A DNA stretch of 23,207 nucleotides from a virus. The position numbers and the translations under genes are program-made. Under the pieces are notes generated by a model, which saw only the letters and a program-made list of their open reading frames with translations, had not been told where the DNA came from and did not search any database. The DNA is taken from positions 1 to 23,207 of the IMG/VR virus record IMGVR_UViG_3300049810_001563. The stretch is one strand, 5' to 3'. Below are positions 17,255-22,511 of the stretch, one piece after another (the first letter of the stretch is position 1; each line of letters begins with the position of its first letter).

Positions 17255-17484
17255 AGCCATCACAGAAGTCATTGAAGAAGTGGACAAAGCAGAAGTGGCG
17301 TACTAAATCTGGCAAGAAGTCTAGCGAGACAGGCGAGCGTTACTTACCTGAAGCTGCGATCAAAGCCCTCACACCTGCTGAGTATTCGGCTACATCCAAA
17401 GCCAAACGTGCAGGAACAAAGAAGGGTAAGCAGTTTGTTAAGCAACCCAAGAAGATTGCCAAAAAAACAGCGAGTTACAGATGA
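17251..17484 (+). CDS. Small basic protein, DUF5872-like
   Basis: This 77-aa protein is Lys-rich and has a clearly patterned sequence: SLKKWTKQKWRTKSGK near the start, GERYLPEAAIKALTPAEY in the middle, and KKGKQFVKQPKKIAKK near the end. I recall this pattern as a domain of unknown function (DUF5872-type) shared by phages, bacteria and giant viruses; this was not verified. The gene lies in ATGA overlaps with both neighbours. A virion or DNA-associated role is possible. Confidence 0.7.
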   Translation: MKPSQKSLKKWTKQKWRTKSGKKSSETGERYLPEAAIKALTPAEYSATSKAKRAGTKKGKQFVKQPKKIAKKTASYR

Positions 17485-17882
17485 AAAAAAATACACAATG
17501 GTCACATTTAGGTTACAGCGAACGCAAAAAACTTTATGAAGGTGAAGATAAATACTTTAAAACAAACCCAAATGTAACAGGTATGGCGGCTGAAGATGGT
17601 AAAGTTATAATGAATCCATACTCTACATTGACCGCACCAGAAAGAAATGCTGTTAAAAAAAATGAAGCATTTAGATTAAAACTGCGTGACTCAAATGTAA
17701 ACTTAGATTTTAATGTTACTCCAGAGCAAAAAGAATTTTTTGGAGGAACTGAATATTCCTCTAATGAAAATGCTATGCGTGAAACTATATTAGCTCGTAT
17801 TTATTCTGGCGACCCTTCGGCAAAAGCAACACAAGAACAAAAAAATATTTTACAACAAATTTTAAAAGGATTTAAAAAATGA
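17481..17882 (+). CDS. Uncharacterised AT-rich protein between basic genes
   Basis: This 133-aa soluble protein contains the segment GKVIMNPYSTLTAPERNAVKKN (about 40-61), which I recall from hypothetical proteins of marine phages. The rest is helical and charged, ending KGFKK. Its codons are distinctly richer in A and T than the basic genes on either side, suggesting later insertion or different selection. ATGA overlaps with both neighbours are intact, so if it was inserted it was fitted neatly into the operon. Function unknown. Confidence 0.65.
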   Translation: MKKNTQWSHLGYSERKKLYEGEDKYFKTNPNVTGMAAEDGKVIMNPYSTLTAPERNAVKKNEAFRLKLRDSNVNLDFNVTPEQKEFFGGTEYSSNENAMRETILARIYSGDPSAKATQEQKNILQQILKGFKK

Positions 17883-18160
17883 GCAAGTCATTACTAAAAC
17901 GTATAGGTGTTAGCGGTTACAACAAACCAAAGCGTACACCCGGTCATCCCAAGAAGTCGCACGTTGTTGTGGCTAAATCAGGTAGCAAGACAAAGACAAT
18001 TCGATTTGGAGAACAGGGAGCTTCTACTGCGGGCAAACCTAAAGCGGGTGAGTCAAAGCGTATGAAGATGAAACGTAAATCATTCAAGGCTCGGCATCGT
18101 AAGAACATTGCAAAGGGTGTAATGTCTGCGGCATACTGGGCGAATAAAGTTAAATGGTAA
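17879..18160 (+). CDS. Small basic protein with RIGVSGYNKPKRTP motif
   Basis: This 93-aa, strongly basic protein has a recognisable order of blocks: RIGVSGYNKPKRTPGHPKKS at 7-26, a short beta pair (HVVVAKSGSKTKTIRFG), a linker with GESKRMKMKRKSFKARH and a C-terminal MSAAYWANKVKW. I recall this pattern from phages, bacteria and large DNA viruses, with no assigned function. High Lys/Arg content suggests nucleic acid contact. The start overlaps the previous stop (ATGA). Confidence 0.7.
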   Translation: MSKSLLKRIGVSGYNKPKRTPGHPKKSHVVVAKSGSKTKTIRFGEQGASTAGKPKAGESKRMKMKRKSFKARHRKNIAKGVMSAAYWANKVKW

Positions 18161-18170
18161 GGAGATAGTT

Positions 18171-18281
18171 ATGCCAAAGGTAGGGAAGAAAGTATTTAAG
18201 TATACCAAGAAGGGTATGCAAGCAGCCAAGAAAGAAGCCAAGAAAACTGGCAAGAAAATGTCTATGAAAAAAGGCTACTAA
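18171..18281 (+). CDS. Very small Lys-rich protein (36 aa)
   Basis: Starting at ATG 18171 after a strong AAGGAG ribosome site (18159-18164), it encodes 36 residues of which over a third are Lys. The form PKVGKKVFKYTKKG followed by KKTGKKMSMKKGY resembles tiny basic proteins I remember next to the other basic proteins in marine phages. The stop TAA overlaps the next ATG (TAATG at 18279-18283). It may be a packaged or DNA-binding peptide. Confidence 0.65.
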   Translation: MPKVGKKVFKYTKKGMQAAKKEAKKTGKKMSMKKGY

Positions 18282-18706
18282 TGTCTGTTGAATTAATCGC
18301 AATGTTAGGTGGCTCACTATCTGGTTTCGTTATGAAACTAATCGCAGCCCAAGCTCAATCCCAGTCAGCTCAACTAGAGTCTATGCTCAAGAAGCAAGGG
18401 GTAGCTGATGATTCTGCTGATCGTGCGGCTAGTCGTGATGGGGTGGCAGGTGCAGTTGTCCGTAGAACGATTGCGTTGTGTACTTTGTTTGCTGTGATTT
18501 TTGCACCATTCGTTCTTGCGTTTTTCAACGAGCCAGTTACTATCGAAGCTAACGCATCAAGCGGTCTATTTGGATTCCTGTTTGGGAACTTATTCGATAA
18601 AGGAAATGGCTGGATTGAATTGCAAGGATACGTTTTATTACCAGAGGTTCGGCAAACGATGCTTGCTCTGGTCGGGTTTTACTTCGGTAGTTCTCAGGTT
18701 AAGTAG
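18281..18706 (+). CDS. Holin-like membrane protein
   Basis: This 141-aa protein has an N-terminal amphipathic or weakly hydrophobic stretch (3-22), a charged helical region with Gln and Ser (25-60), a strong membrane helix at about 63-82 and a second hydrophobic segment at about 118-136 ending in FYFGSSQVK. The end pattern FYFGSS followed by Lys occurs in small phage membrane proteins near lysis genes. It is the last gene before a terminator. A holin role is plausible from topology and position, but no endolysin is visible beside it. Confidence 0.5.
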   Translation: MSVELIAMLGGSLSGFVMKLIAAQAQSQSAQLESMLKKQGVADDSADRAASRDGVAGAVVRRTIALCTLFAVIFAPFVLAFFNEPVTIEANASSGLFGFLFGNLFDKGNGWIELQGYVLLPEVRQTMLALVGFYFGSSQVK

Positions 18707-18711
18707 TTCCC

Positions 18712-18739
18712 AAGAAGGGTTTATTCATTTCCCCTTCTT
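18712..18739 (+). terminator. Hairpin after the holin-like gene (no T-tract)
   Basis: AAGAAGGG 18712-18719 pairs perfectly with CCCTTCTT 18732-18739 around a 12-base loop. No T-tract follows, so it may slow polymerase or protect the mRNA 3' end, acting with the true terminator just downstream. Confidence 0.5.
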
Positions 18740-18749
18740 CTTGCGGTGC

Positions 18750-18787
18750 AGGACACATCGTTAAAACTACTGTTGTCCTTTTTTTTT
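18750..18787 (+). terminator. Rho-independent terminator ending the late operon
   Basis: AGGACA 18750-18755 pairs with TGTCCT 18774-18779, and the stem can extend with CA/TG across one bulged base. A run of nine T (18779-18787) follows directly. It should end late transcription after the holin-like gene. Confidence 0.75.
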
Positions 18788-18806
18788 AACCATTAACGGA
18801 GGACGT

Positions 18807-18959
18807 ATGTCTATGTATAAAATTGTCGACTGGAAGGGCAACGAAGCGGTAGTAGAATCAGGTAAGTATAATAGAAGTGAAGTATTACAGTTGGCGTGGG
18901 AAAAGAATCCTAGCATAGAAAAGAATGGCACATTCCAAATCTTAGTATTAAAGTCTTGA
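18807..18959 (+). CDS. Small hypothetical protein (50 aa)
   Basis: ATG 18807 follows a GGAGG ribosome site (18798-18802) and opens a 50-codon frame ending TGA 18957-18959. The protein starts MSMYKIVDWKGNE and ends QILVLKS. It is soluble and mixed alpha/beta. It lies between a strong terminator and the riboswitch promoter, and no separate promoter is obvious, so it may depend on readthrough. Its stop codon overlaps the TTGACA of the next promoter. Not recognised. Confidence 0.6.
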   Translation: MSMYKIVDWKGNEAVVESGKYNRSEVLQLAWEKNPSIEKNGTFQILVLKS

Positions 18960-18983
18960 CAATGAATTTAATATTTATATATT
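18956..18983 (+). promoter_or_regulatory. Sigma70-like promoter for the riboswitch transcript
   Basis: TTGACA 18956-18961 and TATATT 18978-18983 are separated by 16 bases. Expected initiation around 18990 would place the transcript start right at the first stem of the riboswitch (CGTTC at 18995). Confidence 0.7.
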
Positions 18984-18991
18984 GGTATTAA

Positions 18992-19090
18992 GATCGTTCA
19001 AGCTGTCCAACGTGTGAAGGGTTTAATTTTGACCCTTACCTGCGGTGACGCTCGGAAGTAACTCATAGTGAGCGAAGGAACGCACTAACA
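18992..19090 (+). ncRNA. Glutamine riboswitch, downstream-peptide / glnA class
   Basis: The conserved core of the glutamine riboswitch can be read by eye. ATCGTTCA at 18993-19000 opens P1, and GAACG at 19078-19082 closes it with CGTTC 18995-18999. The key strand GGAAGTA lies at 19054-19060, then a small hairpin CTCA 19062-19065 / TGAG 19069-19072, then CGAAGGAACGC from 19073. Between P1 and the core a further hairpin AAGGGT / ACCCTT (about 19017-19036) forms. The order and the distinctive GGAAGTA and CGAAGGAACG elements match the downstream-peptide and glnA RNAs, which bind glutamine and control nitrogen genes in cyanobacteria and some phages. The short YRG peptide just downstream fits the downstream-peptide subtype. 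Confidence 0.82.
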
Positions 19091-19103
19091 TTGGAGGTTT
19101 ACA

Positions 19104-19166
19104 ATGGAAGTGACTCTCAACTATCGGGGTTCAACTTACGTTAAAGTAATTAAGTTGGATAAATAA
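19104..19166 (+). CDS. Downstream peptide of the glutamine riboswitch (20 aa)
   Basis: ATG 19104 follows a strong GGAGG (19093-19097) 6 bases away and encodes 20 residues ending TAA 19164-19166. The peptide has the motif NYRGSTY at 6-12, like the YRG-containing short peptides that follow downstream-peptide RNAs and like the start of the cyanobacterial DUF4278 family (recalled, not searched). Its translation is probably regulated by glutamine through the RNA just upstream. In cyanobacteria, related short peptides influence nitrogen metabolism; here its target is unknown. Confidence 0.72.
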   Translation: MEVTLNYRGSTYVKVIKLDK

Positions 19167-19169
19167 AAA

Positions 19170-19186
19170 AGGGGCGACTAGCCCCT
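19170..19186. terminator. Convergent terminator between the two operons
   Basis: AGGGGC 19170-19175 and GCCCCT 19181-19186 form a perfect 6-bp stem with a 5-base loop. Read on the minus strand it is followed by TTTTTATTT, so it is a good terminator for the replication operon. On the plus strand the downstream tract is only CTTAT, so it is weaker there, though it would still end the riboswitch transcript. Confidence 0.75.
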
Positions 19187-19200
19187 CTTATGTGGTATAG

Positions 19201-19286
19201 ATTCTAGACTGGTACAGATTCTAGACTGGTACAGATTCTAGACTGGTACAGATTCTAGACTGGTACAGATTCTAGACCAGTTACAG
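19201..19286. repeat. Tandem array of 17-bp direct repeats
   Basis: Four exact copies of ATTCTAGACTGGTACAG start at 19201, 19218, 19235 and 19252. A degenerate fifth copy (19269-19286) has CCAGTTACAG instead, and a partial copy (GGTATAG) precedes the first. Each unit contains the palindrome TCTAGA. In the last copy the changed bases create CTGGT/ACCAG dyad symmetry across the unit boundary. The array touches the stop codon of the last minus-strand gene. It could be an iteron-like binding site, a replication origin element or a recombination hotspot. It is not a CRISPR array because there are no spacers. Confidence 0.9.
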
Positions 19287-19493
19287 TCCATCAATCTCTC
19301 GTTCTTCTAAGGGTTCGATACCCTCGCAGTAAATGTTATCATCCTCTGCTTCTTCGTATAACAACAGGTCGATGGTATAACCATACAAAAAAGACATACC
19401 AGATGCTGCTAGTTCTACGCAGTCATCAACCGAATCACTGTCTATTCTCTTTGTCACAGATACATCGTTTAGTCTAACCGTTACTTCAAGCAT
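19281..19493 (-). CDS. Small acidic hypothetical protein at the end of the replication operon
   Basis: This 70-aa protein is strongly acidic, with the C-terminal run EEAEDDNIYCEGIEPLEERE (46-65). Its ATG follows a good GAGGA ribosome site inside the end of the 47-aa helix-turn-helix-like gene (13-base overlap). The stop codon lies inside the last repeat of the tandem array. Small acidic phage proteins sometimes mimic DNA or inhibit host factors, but nothing here shows this directly. Confidence 0.6.
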   Translation of the reverse strand: MLEVTVRLNDVSVTKRIDSDSVDDCVELAASGMSFLYGYTIDLLLYEEAEDDNIYCEGIEPLEEREIDGL

Positions 19494-19624
19494 ACGTTCC
19501 TCGCATATCTTATAGCTCGTTTAACACTCTCAACTGTTATCTCTAACCCATCCGCTACTGTTTCAAGGTCGTACAGCTTTACTAGCTGCTCGATCATTAC
19601 TGCTTTACGCTTACTATATGCCAT
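19481..19624 (-). CDS. 47-aa helix-turn-helix-like protein
   Basis: The start ATG at 19624-19622 has AAAGG about 8 bases upstream, and the frame runs to TAA at 19483-19481. The protein begins MAYSKRKAVM and contains VKLYDLETVADGLEITVESV (15-34) followed by KRAIRYAR, a spacing like a helix-turn-helix with a Ser/Val-Lys recognition helix. It overlaps the nuclease gene upstream by 11 bases and the 70-aa gene downstream by 13, consistent with a coupled operon. A small DNA-binding regulator is likely. The nearby repeat array is a possible target. Confidence 0.6.
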   Translation of the reverse strand: MAYSKRKAVMIEQLVKLYDLETVADGLEITVESVKRAIRYARNVCLK

Positions 19625-20030
19625 TTAACTTTACCTTTCTTGCTGAGTTTTTGTCTAAAAATCCTACCTCTTTCTCTACCCAGTTGCATCGATTGAACTC
19701 GGTGGTTTCGGGCAGTCGCTTCATTTGCCACTTGAACTCATAGTTATTCTCTACCAACTTGTTGACGTTGTAGATGTAACCAATACCACCATACTCCGTG
19801 AGGTACAGGAAGTCTTTGTTCATATCTCTGGACAACACAAGATTCTTATCGAACTTAACTTTCTCTATCAACCAGTCCGGGTAGTCTGCATCCCTAGCTT
19901 TGACCTCGATGATATACAGCTTGCACTCAAAGTCATACGGGCTGTACTGGTTGTCTGGCTCTATCATCTCACCCAATACTGGATAGAGTTCAGCCAAACT
20001 CTTAGCAATCTTGCGTTCCTTTTCTTTCAT
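19614..20030 (-). CDS. PD-(D/E)XK-type nuclease (putative)
   Basis: This 138-aa protein has a helical N-terminus and then the pattern YDFE (32-35, Asp33) followed by YIIEVKAR (39-46, Glu42 and Lys44). This matches the D-x(n)-E-x-K core of restriction-like or resolvase-like nucleases. The length fits small phage recombination endonucleases. The start ATG at 20030-20028 has GGGAG 4 bases upstream and overlaps the preceding gene by 29 bases. It could process recombination intermediates or degrade host DNA. The substrate cannot be told from sequence. Confidence 0.6.
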   Translation of the reverse strand: MKEKERKIAKSLAELYPVLGEMIEPDNQYSPYDFECKLYIIEVKARDADYPDWLIEKVKFDKNLVLSRDMNKDFLYLTEYGGIGYIYNVNKLVENNYEFKWQMKRLPETTEFNRCNWVEKEVGFLDKNSARKVKLNGI

Positions 20031-20280
20031 CGCACTCCCTTTGCAGGTTAGCCATTGCCCGCCAAGCCACCGCAGCCCAGTCCCCTTCTAGCAAATGACG
20101 CATTAGTGAATCTAGTTCGTCTTTCGATTTGCTTTTATCCCACCACACCTCGTCTCCGTGATGTTGCTTGCTACCTGATGCTGATTGTTTTGTGACCTCA
20201 ATGATAGCATCGGGAAAGTATTTAATGAAGCCTGTGTAGACTGGTATATTCTTACGCTCTTGTGCGTCTGTTGGTAACAT
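20002..20280 (-). CDS. dATP/dGTP diphosphohydrolase-like protein
   Basis: This 92-aa protein matches my memory of the small phage domain annotated as dATP/dGTP diphosphohydrolase N-terminal (formerly DUF5664). It has PVYTGFIKYFPDAI at 13-26, the His pair 40-41, WWDKSKSKDELD at 46-57, RHLLEGD at 61-67 and AWRA at 72-75. The His, Asp and Glu residues of these blocks would be the active-site candidates. Such enzymes remove or recycle purine dNTPs, shaping the nucleotide pool for phage DNA. Its start overlaps the stop of the 30-aa membrane peptide (TAATG). The exact activity is inferred from family memory. Confidence 0.65.
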   Translation of the reverse strand: MLPTDAQERKNIPVYTGFIKYFPDAIIEVTKQSASGSKQHHGDEVWWDKSKSKDELDSLMRHLLEGDWAAVAWRAMANLQRECDERKGTQDC

Positions 20281-20372
20281 TAAAAGTACTTCTTTAGTTC
20301 AAGGAACAAACAAGCAAAGGTTAAACCTATAAGTGCTGCACCGATCAGTTCGTAATAAAATTCTTTATCCAT
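20280..20372 (-). CDS. 30-aa single-helix membrane peptide
   Basis: ATG at 20372-20370 has AGGAG about 8 bases upstream, and TAA at 20282-20280 overlaps the next ATG. The peptide is MDKEFYYEL, a membrane helix (about 9-26, Ile/Gly/Ala/Leu-rich) and a Lys-containing end. Good coupling on both sides (it overlaps the nuclease gene upstream by 8 bases) supports a real gene. Function unknown. Confidence 0.55.
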   Translation of the reverse strand: MDKEFYYELIGAALIGLTFACLFLELKKYF

Positions 20373-20787
20373 TTATCATCTCCTGTATCATTGTGTAATA
20401 CGCTTGCCCATAGTCAGAACCATCAGCTTTTGTTGTCTCGTGCAGCTCGGCTAGGGTTACTGTTGGTATCTTACATTTAAGTTTCGCCATCATCATTAGA
20501 TACTCGTAACGATCTGGGAACTTATCTTTGAACCACTCGGTAGAGTGTAGTACATCCTTGTGCCACCAATGCAGGTGGTAGTAGGAAGATAGAACCTTCA
20601 TATTGGTAGGGTCTAGCTCCATACACTTGTGAGTTCCCACATTCAGAACGTGGCTTGCGTGGCAGTTAGAACCTGATACAACTTGTCCGCTGTACTGGCA
20701 GGTATAATCATCACGCAACTTGACACACCGCTTCGCCTTCTCAACGAGCTTCTTGGTGTACCACGTTCTGTTGTGGGGAAGTTTCAT
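20365..20787 (-). CDS. HNH / NinG-like recombination endonuclease (putative)
   Basis: This 140-aa protein has Cys30 and Cys42 flanking a short loop, then CHASHVLN (42-49), a conserved Asn at 62 and His residues at 71, 73 and 76. The Cys-His-Ala-Ser-His block followed by an Asn and further His is typical of the phage NinG/Rap and HNH endonuclease group. Such enzymes cut recombination or replication intermediates. The usual second zinc Cys pair is incomplete (QYSG follows Cys30), so metal binding may differ. It lies between the SSB-like gene and the membrane peptide. Confidence 0.65.
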   Translation of the reverse strand: MKLPHNRTWYTKKLVEKAKRCVKLRDDYTCQYSGQVVSGSNCHASHVLNVGTHKCMELDPTNMKVLSSYYHLHWWHKDVLHSTEWFKDKFPDRYEYLMMMAKLKCKIPTVTLAELHETTKADGSDYGQAYYTMIQEMING

Positions 20788-20801
20788 TATAATAACTTCG
20801 T

Positions 20802-21377
20802 TTAGAAGGGAACGTCAGAGGTTTCCAACTTGGATGAGAAGTCCATAGCTACTTCGTACAGGAAGTTCTCTTGCTCTTCCCAGTCCCATACTTCCTTGCC
20901 CTTCACAGTTTTCTTGGTTGGTTCAGGCAGTCCGTTGGGGTTGTCTTTGGTATAAGCCATAGATACCTTCTCTTCACCCTGTCGTGCATAAAGGAAGTTA
21001 CGACCTCGCTCACGATCATACCCTAGCCCTAAGAATAAAGGCTTGGCTGCATCGATGTTAGGCATACGCTTCGTATACTGACCGAAGAACTGCGAGTCGA
21101 GTGCTATCTGCAGTTTGAATCTTGCACCCTCATCATCAATAAGTTCGGTGATGAAGTTTGCACCATAGTCTGACTCGTCTACATAACACCGCTCGATTGT
21201 ACCCTCGATGCCTGTGTACTGTAGTTCTTTTACGATCTTACCTGCGTTGACACCCATAGTAAGCTCACGCTCTACTGCTTTGGGGTTGTCGCTGTCGTCT
21301 GGTAAACGGATAGTGAATTTACCTTTGACGATTGTTACTATCTTGCTGTTACTTGTTTCGCTGTTAGTTAGTCCCAT
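20802..21377 (-). CDS. SSB-like single-stranded DNA-binding protein
   Basis: Starting at ATG 21377 (AGGAG ribosome site upstream) this encodes 191 aa. A longer frame begins 16 codons earlier but lacks a good ribosome site. The protein is beta-rich in the first 120 residues (KIVTIVKGKFTIRLP, IEGTIERCYVDE) and ends in an acidic tip ETSDVPF, resembling the DDxPF tip by which SSB proteins recruit repair enzymes. Similar proteins occur in podovirus replication blocks. The position between the methyltransferase and nuclease genes fits. No diagnostic fold motif is certain by eye. Confidence 0.6.
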   Translation of the reverse strand: MGLTNSETSNSKIVTIVKGKFTIRLPDDSDNPKAVERELTMGVNAGKIVKELQYTGIEGTIERCYVDESDYGANFITELIDDEGARFKLQIALDSQFFGQYTKRMPNIDAAKPLFLGLGYDRERGRNFLYARQGEEKVSMAYTKDNPNGLPEPTKKTVKGKEVWDWEEQENFLYEVAMDFSSKLETSDVPF

Positions 21378-21394
21378 TGTGTTACTCCTATTAG

Positions 21395-21559
21395 TTAGTC
21401 TCTTGTTATAAACAAACCCAACCACTCGGTGTGTCTGTTTTTATTTATCCATTCATAATATGGATCTAGTTGCTTGTAGTCAATACCTTTTCGTGAACTT
21501 TTGTAAGGAAACTCCTTGACCTTGCGGACTCCATCCTCTCTGTAAACATATTTAATCAA
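21395..21559 (-). CDS. 54-aa hypothetical protein with TTG start
   Basis: The frame begins at TTG 21559-21557, 7 bases after GGGAG, inside the last codons of the methyltransferase, and ends at TAA 21397-21395. The protein is basic and aromatic: IKYVYREDGVRKVKEF, then YKQLDPYYEWI and a C-terminal HTEWLGLFITRD. It fills the gap between the methyltransferase and the SSB-like gene. An ATG frame nearby is shorter and less protein-like. Function unknown. Confidence 0.5.
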   Translation of the reverse strand: MIKYVYREDGVRKVKEFPYKSSRKGIDYKQLDPYYEWINKNRHTEWLGLFITRD

Positions 21560-22511
21560 TGAGTCTCCCTATAAGAGTTTTAAAAGCTACTGCTGCTGTG
21601 TCTGGCACGACTCCGTTCCCCAAGAGCCTAAGTCTGTCCACCCTACAGGAAGCCCCATTAGCTGTTCTACCCAATCTGGGTTTAGTGCGTGGTTCTTCCC
21701 ACTCGTATTGTGGTTCGTTTGGTCTTGCGACAGTTCTCCTCTCCTCGCTAATGCACTTAAACATCTGGCTGCCTGACTGTTTCCTTGCAGTCTGTAATTT
21801 TGTTCGTCTGACGCTGATGGTGTTGGAAATGTTAGAACCGCATCTCTTAACTTCGCTCCGTAACTCGTTCCGTTCTTTCTTGTTGCTTTGAATCCTGTTG
21901 GTGTCATCTCCACATTCTTCGCTACGCCTCCCTCTACGCAACCTACTACACTCGGTGTTGGAAAGTTCATCGTGTCGGGAGTAGCCCAAGATAAAGACTC
22001 TCTTTCTCTGGTGAGGTTCGCCAACTTCAGACGCTGAGAATATTCCTGCCGTTGCCCGGTAACCCATTTCTTCCAAGTCGCTGAGGACATACTTGAGAAC
22101 TGATTCTCCGTCTTCTGTTTTGCTTGAGATGATTCCTTCAACGTTTTCGAGGAAAACAATTCTAGGTTTGCACTCTCTGATTCCTCTGCTGATGTAGGGA
22201 TAGAGATGGCGAGAGTCTTCAACACCCTTTTTAACTCCAGCATTACTGAAGGGTTGACAAGGGAATCCTCCTGATAAGATGTCCACTCTTCCACAAAACT
22301 CTTTGTATGGGAAGGTCTTAACGTCCGTGTATATAGGAGCTGCATAAATTTGTTCCGACTCCATCTTCGACACCAAGTTCGCCACTGCGAAGGCTTCGAT
22401 CTCCACATAAGCGATTTCTCGCAGGTTTGGCAGAACTCTCTTAAGTCCGAGTCCGATTCCGTCATAACCCGCACAGAGGCTAAGGTGTGTAATTGTTTTG
22501 GTAGTATCCAC
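21552..22511 (-). CDS. C5-cytosine DNA methyltransferase
   Basis: This 319-aa protein has the ordered motifs of the Dcm family: motif I at 11-22 (SLCAGYDGIGLG, AdoMet binding), motif IV at 81-89 (GGFPCQPFS, catalytic Cys85), motif VI at 122-124 (ENV), motif VIII at 168-172 (QRKRV) and motif X at 297-303 (LGNGVVP). The target-recognition region (about 180-285) is polar and unlike well-known specificities. The start is GTG 22511; AGGAG lies 7 bases upstream. No partner endonuclease is adjacent, so it is probably an orphan enzyme that protects phage DNA from host restriction. A second, long +1 frame (21587-22513) runs through the same DNA. Confidence 0.9.
   Translation of the reverse strand: MDTTKTITHLSLCAGYDGIGLGLKRVLPNLREIAYVEIEAFAVANLVSKMESEQIYAAPIYTDVKTFPYKEFCGRVDILSGGFPCQPFSNAGVKKGVEDSRHLYPYISRGIRECKPRIVFLENVEGIISSKTEDGESVLKYVLSDLEEMGYRATAGIFSASEVGEPHQRKRVFILGYSRHDELSNTECSRLRRGRRSEECGDDTNRIQSNKKERNELRSEVKRCGSNISNTISVRRTKLQTARKQSGSQMFKCISEERRTVARPNEPQYEWEEPRTKPRLGRTANGASCRVDRLRLLGNGVVPDTAAVAFKTLIGRLID

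Noticed and set aside
19201-19286. CRISPR array
   Set aside because: The units are directly adjacent 17-bp repeats with no spacers and no cas genes nearby.
21559-21891. Plus-strand 110-codon frame opposite the methyltransferase
   Set aside because: Antisense to a gene with clear catalytic motifs; no coupling or family-like blocks, unlike the same-strand +1 frame.
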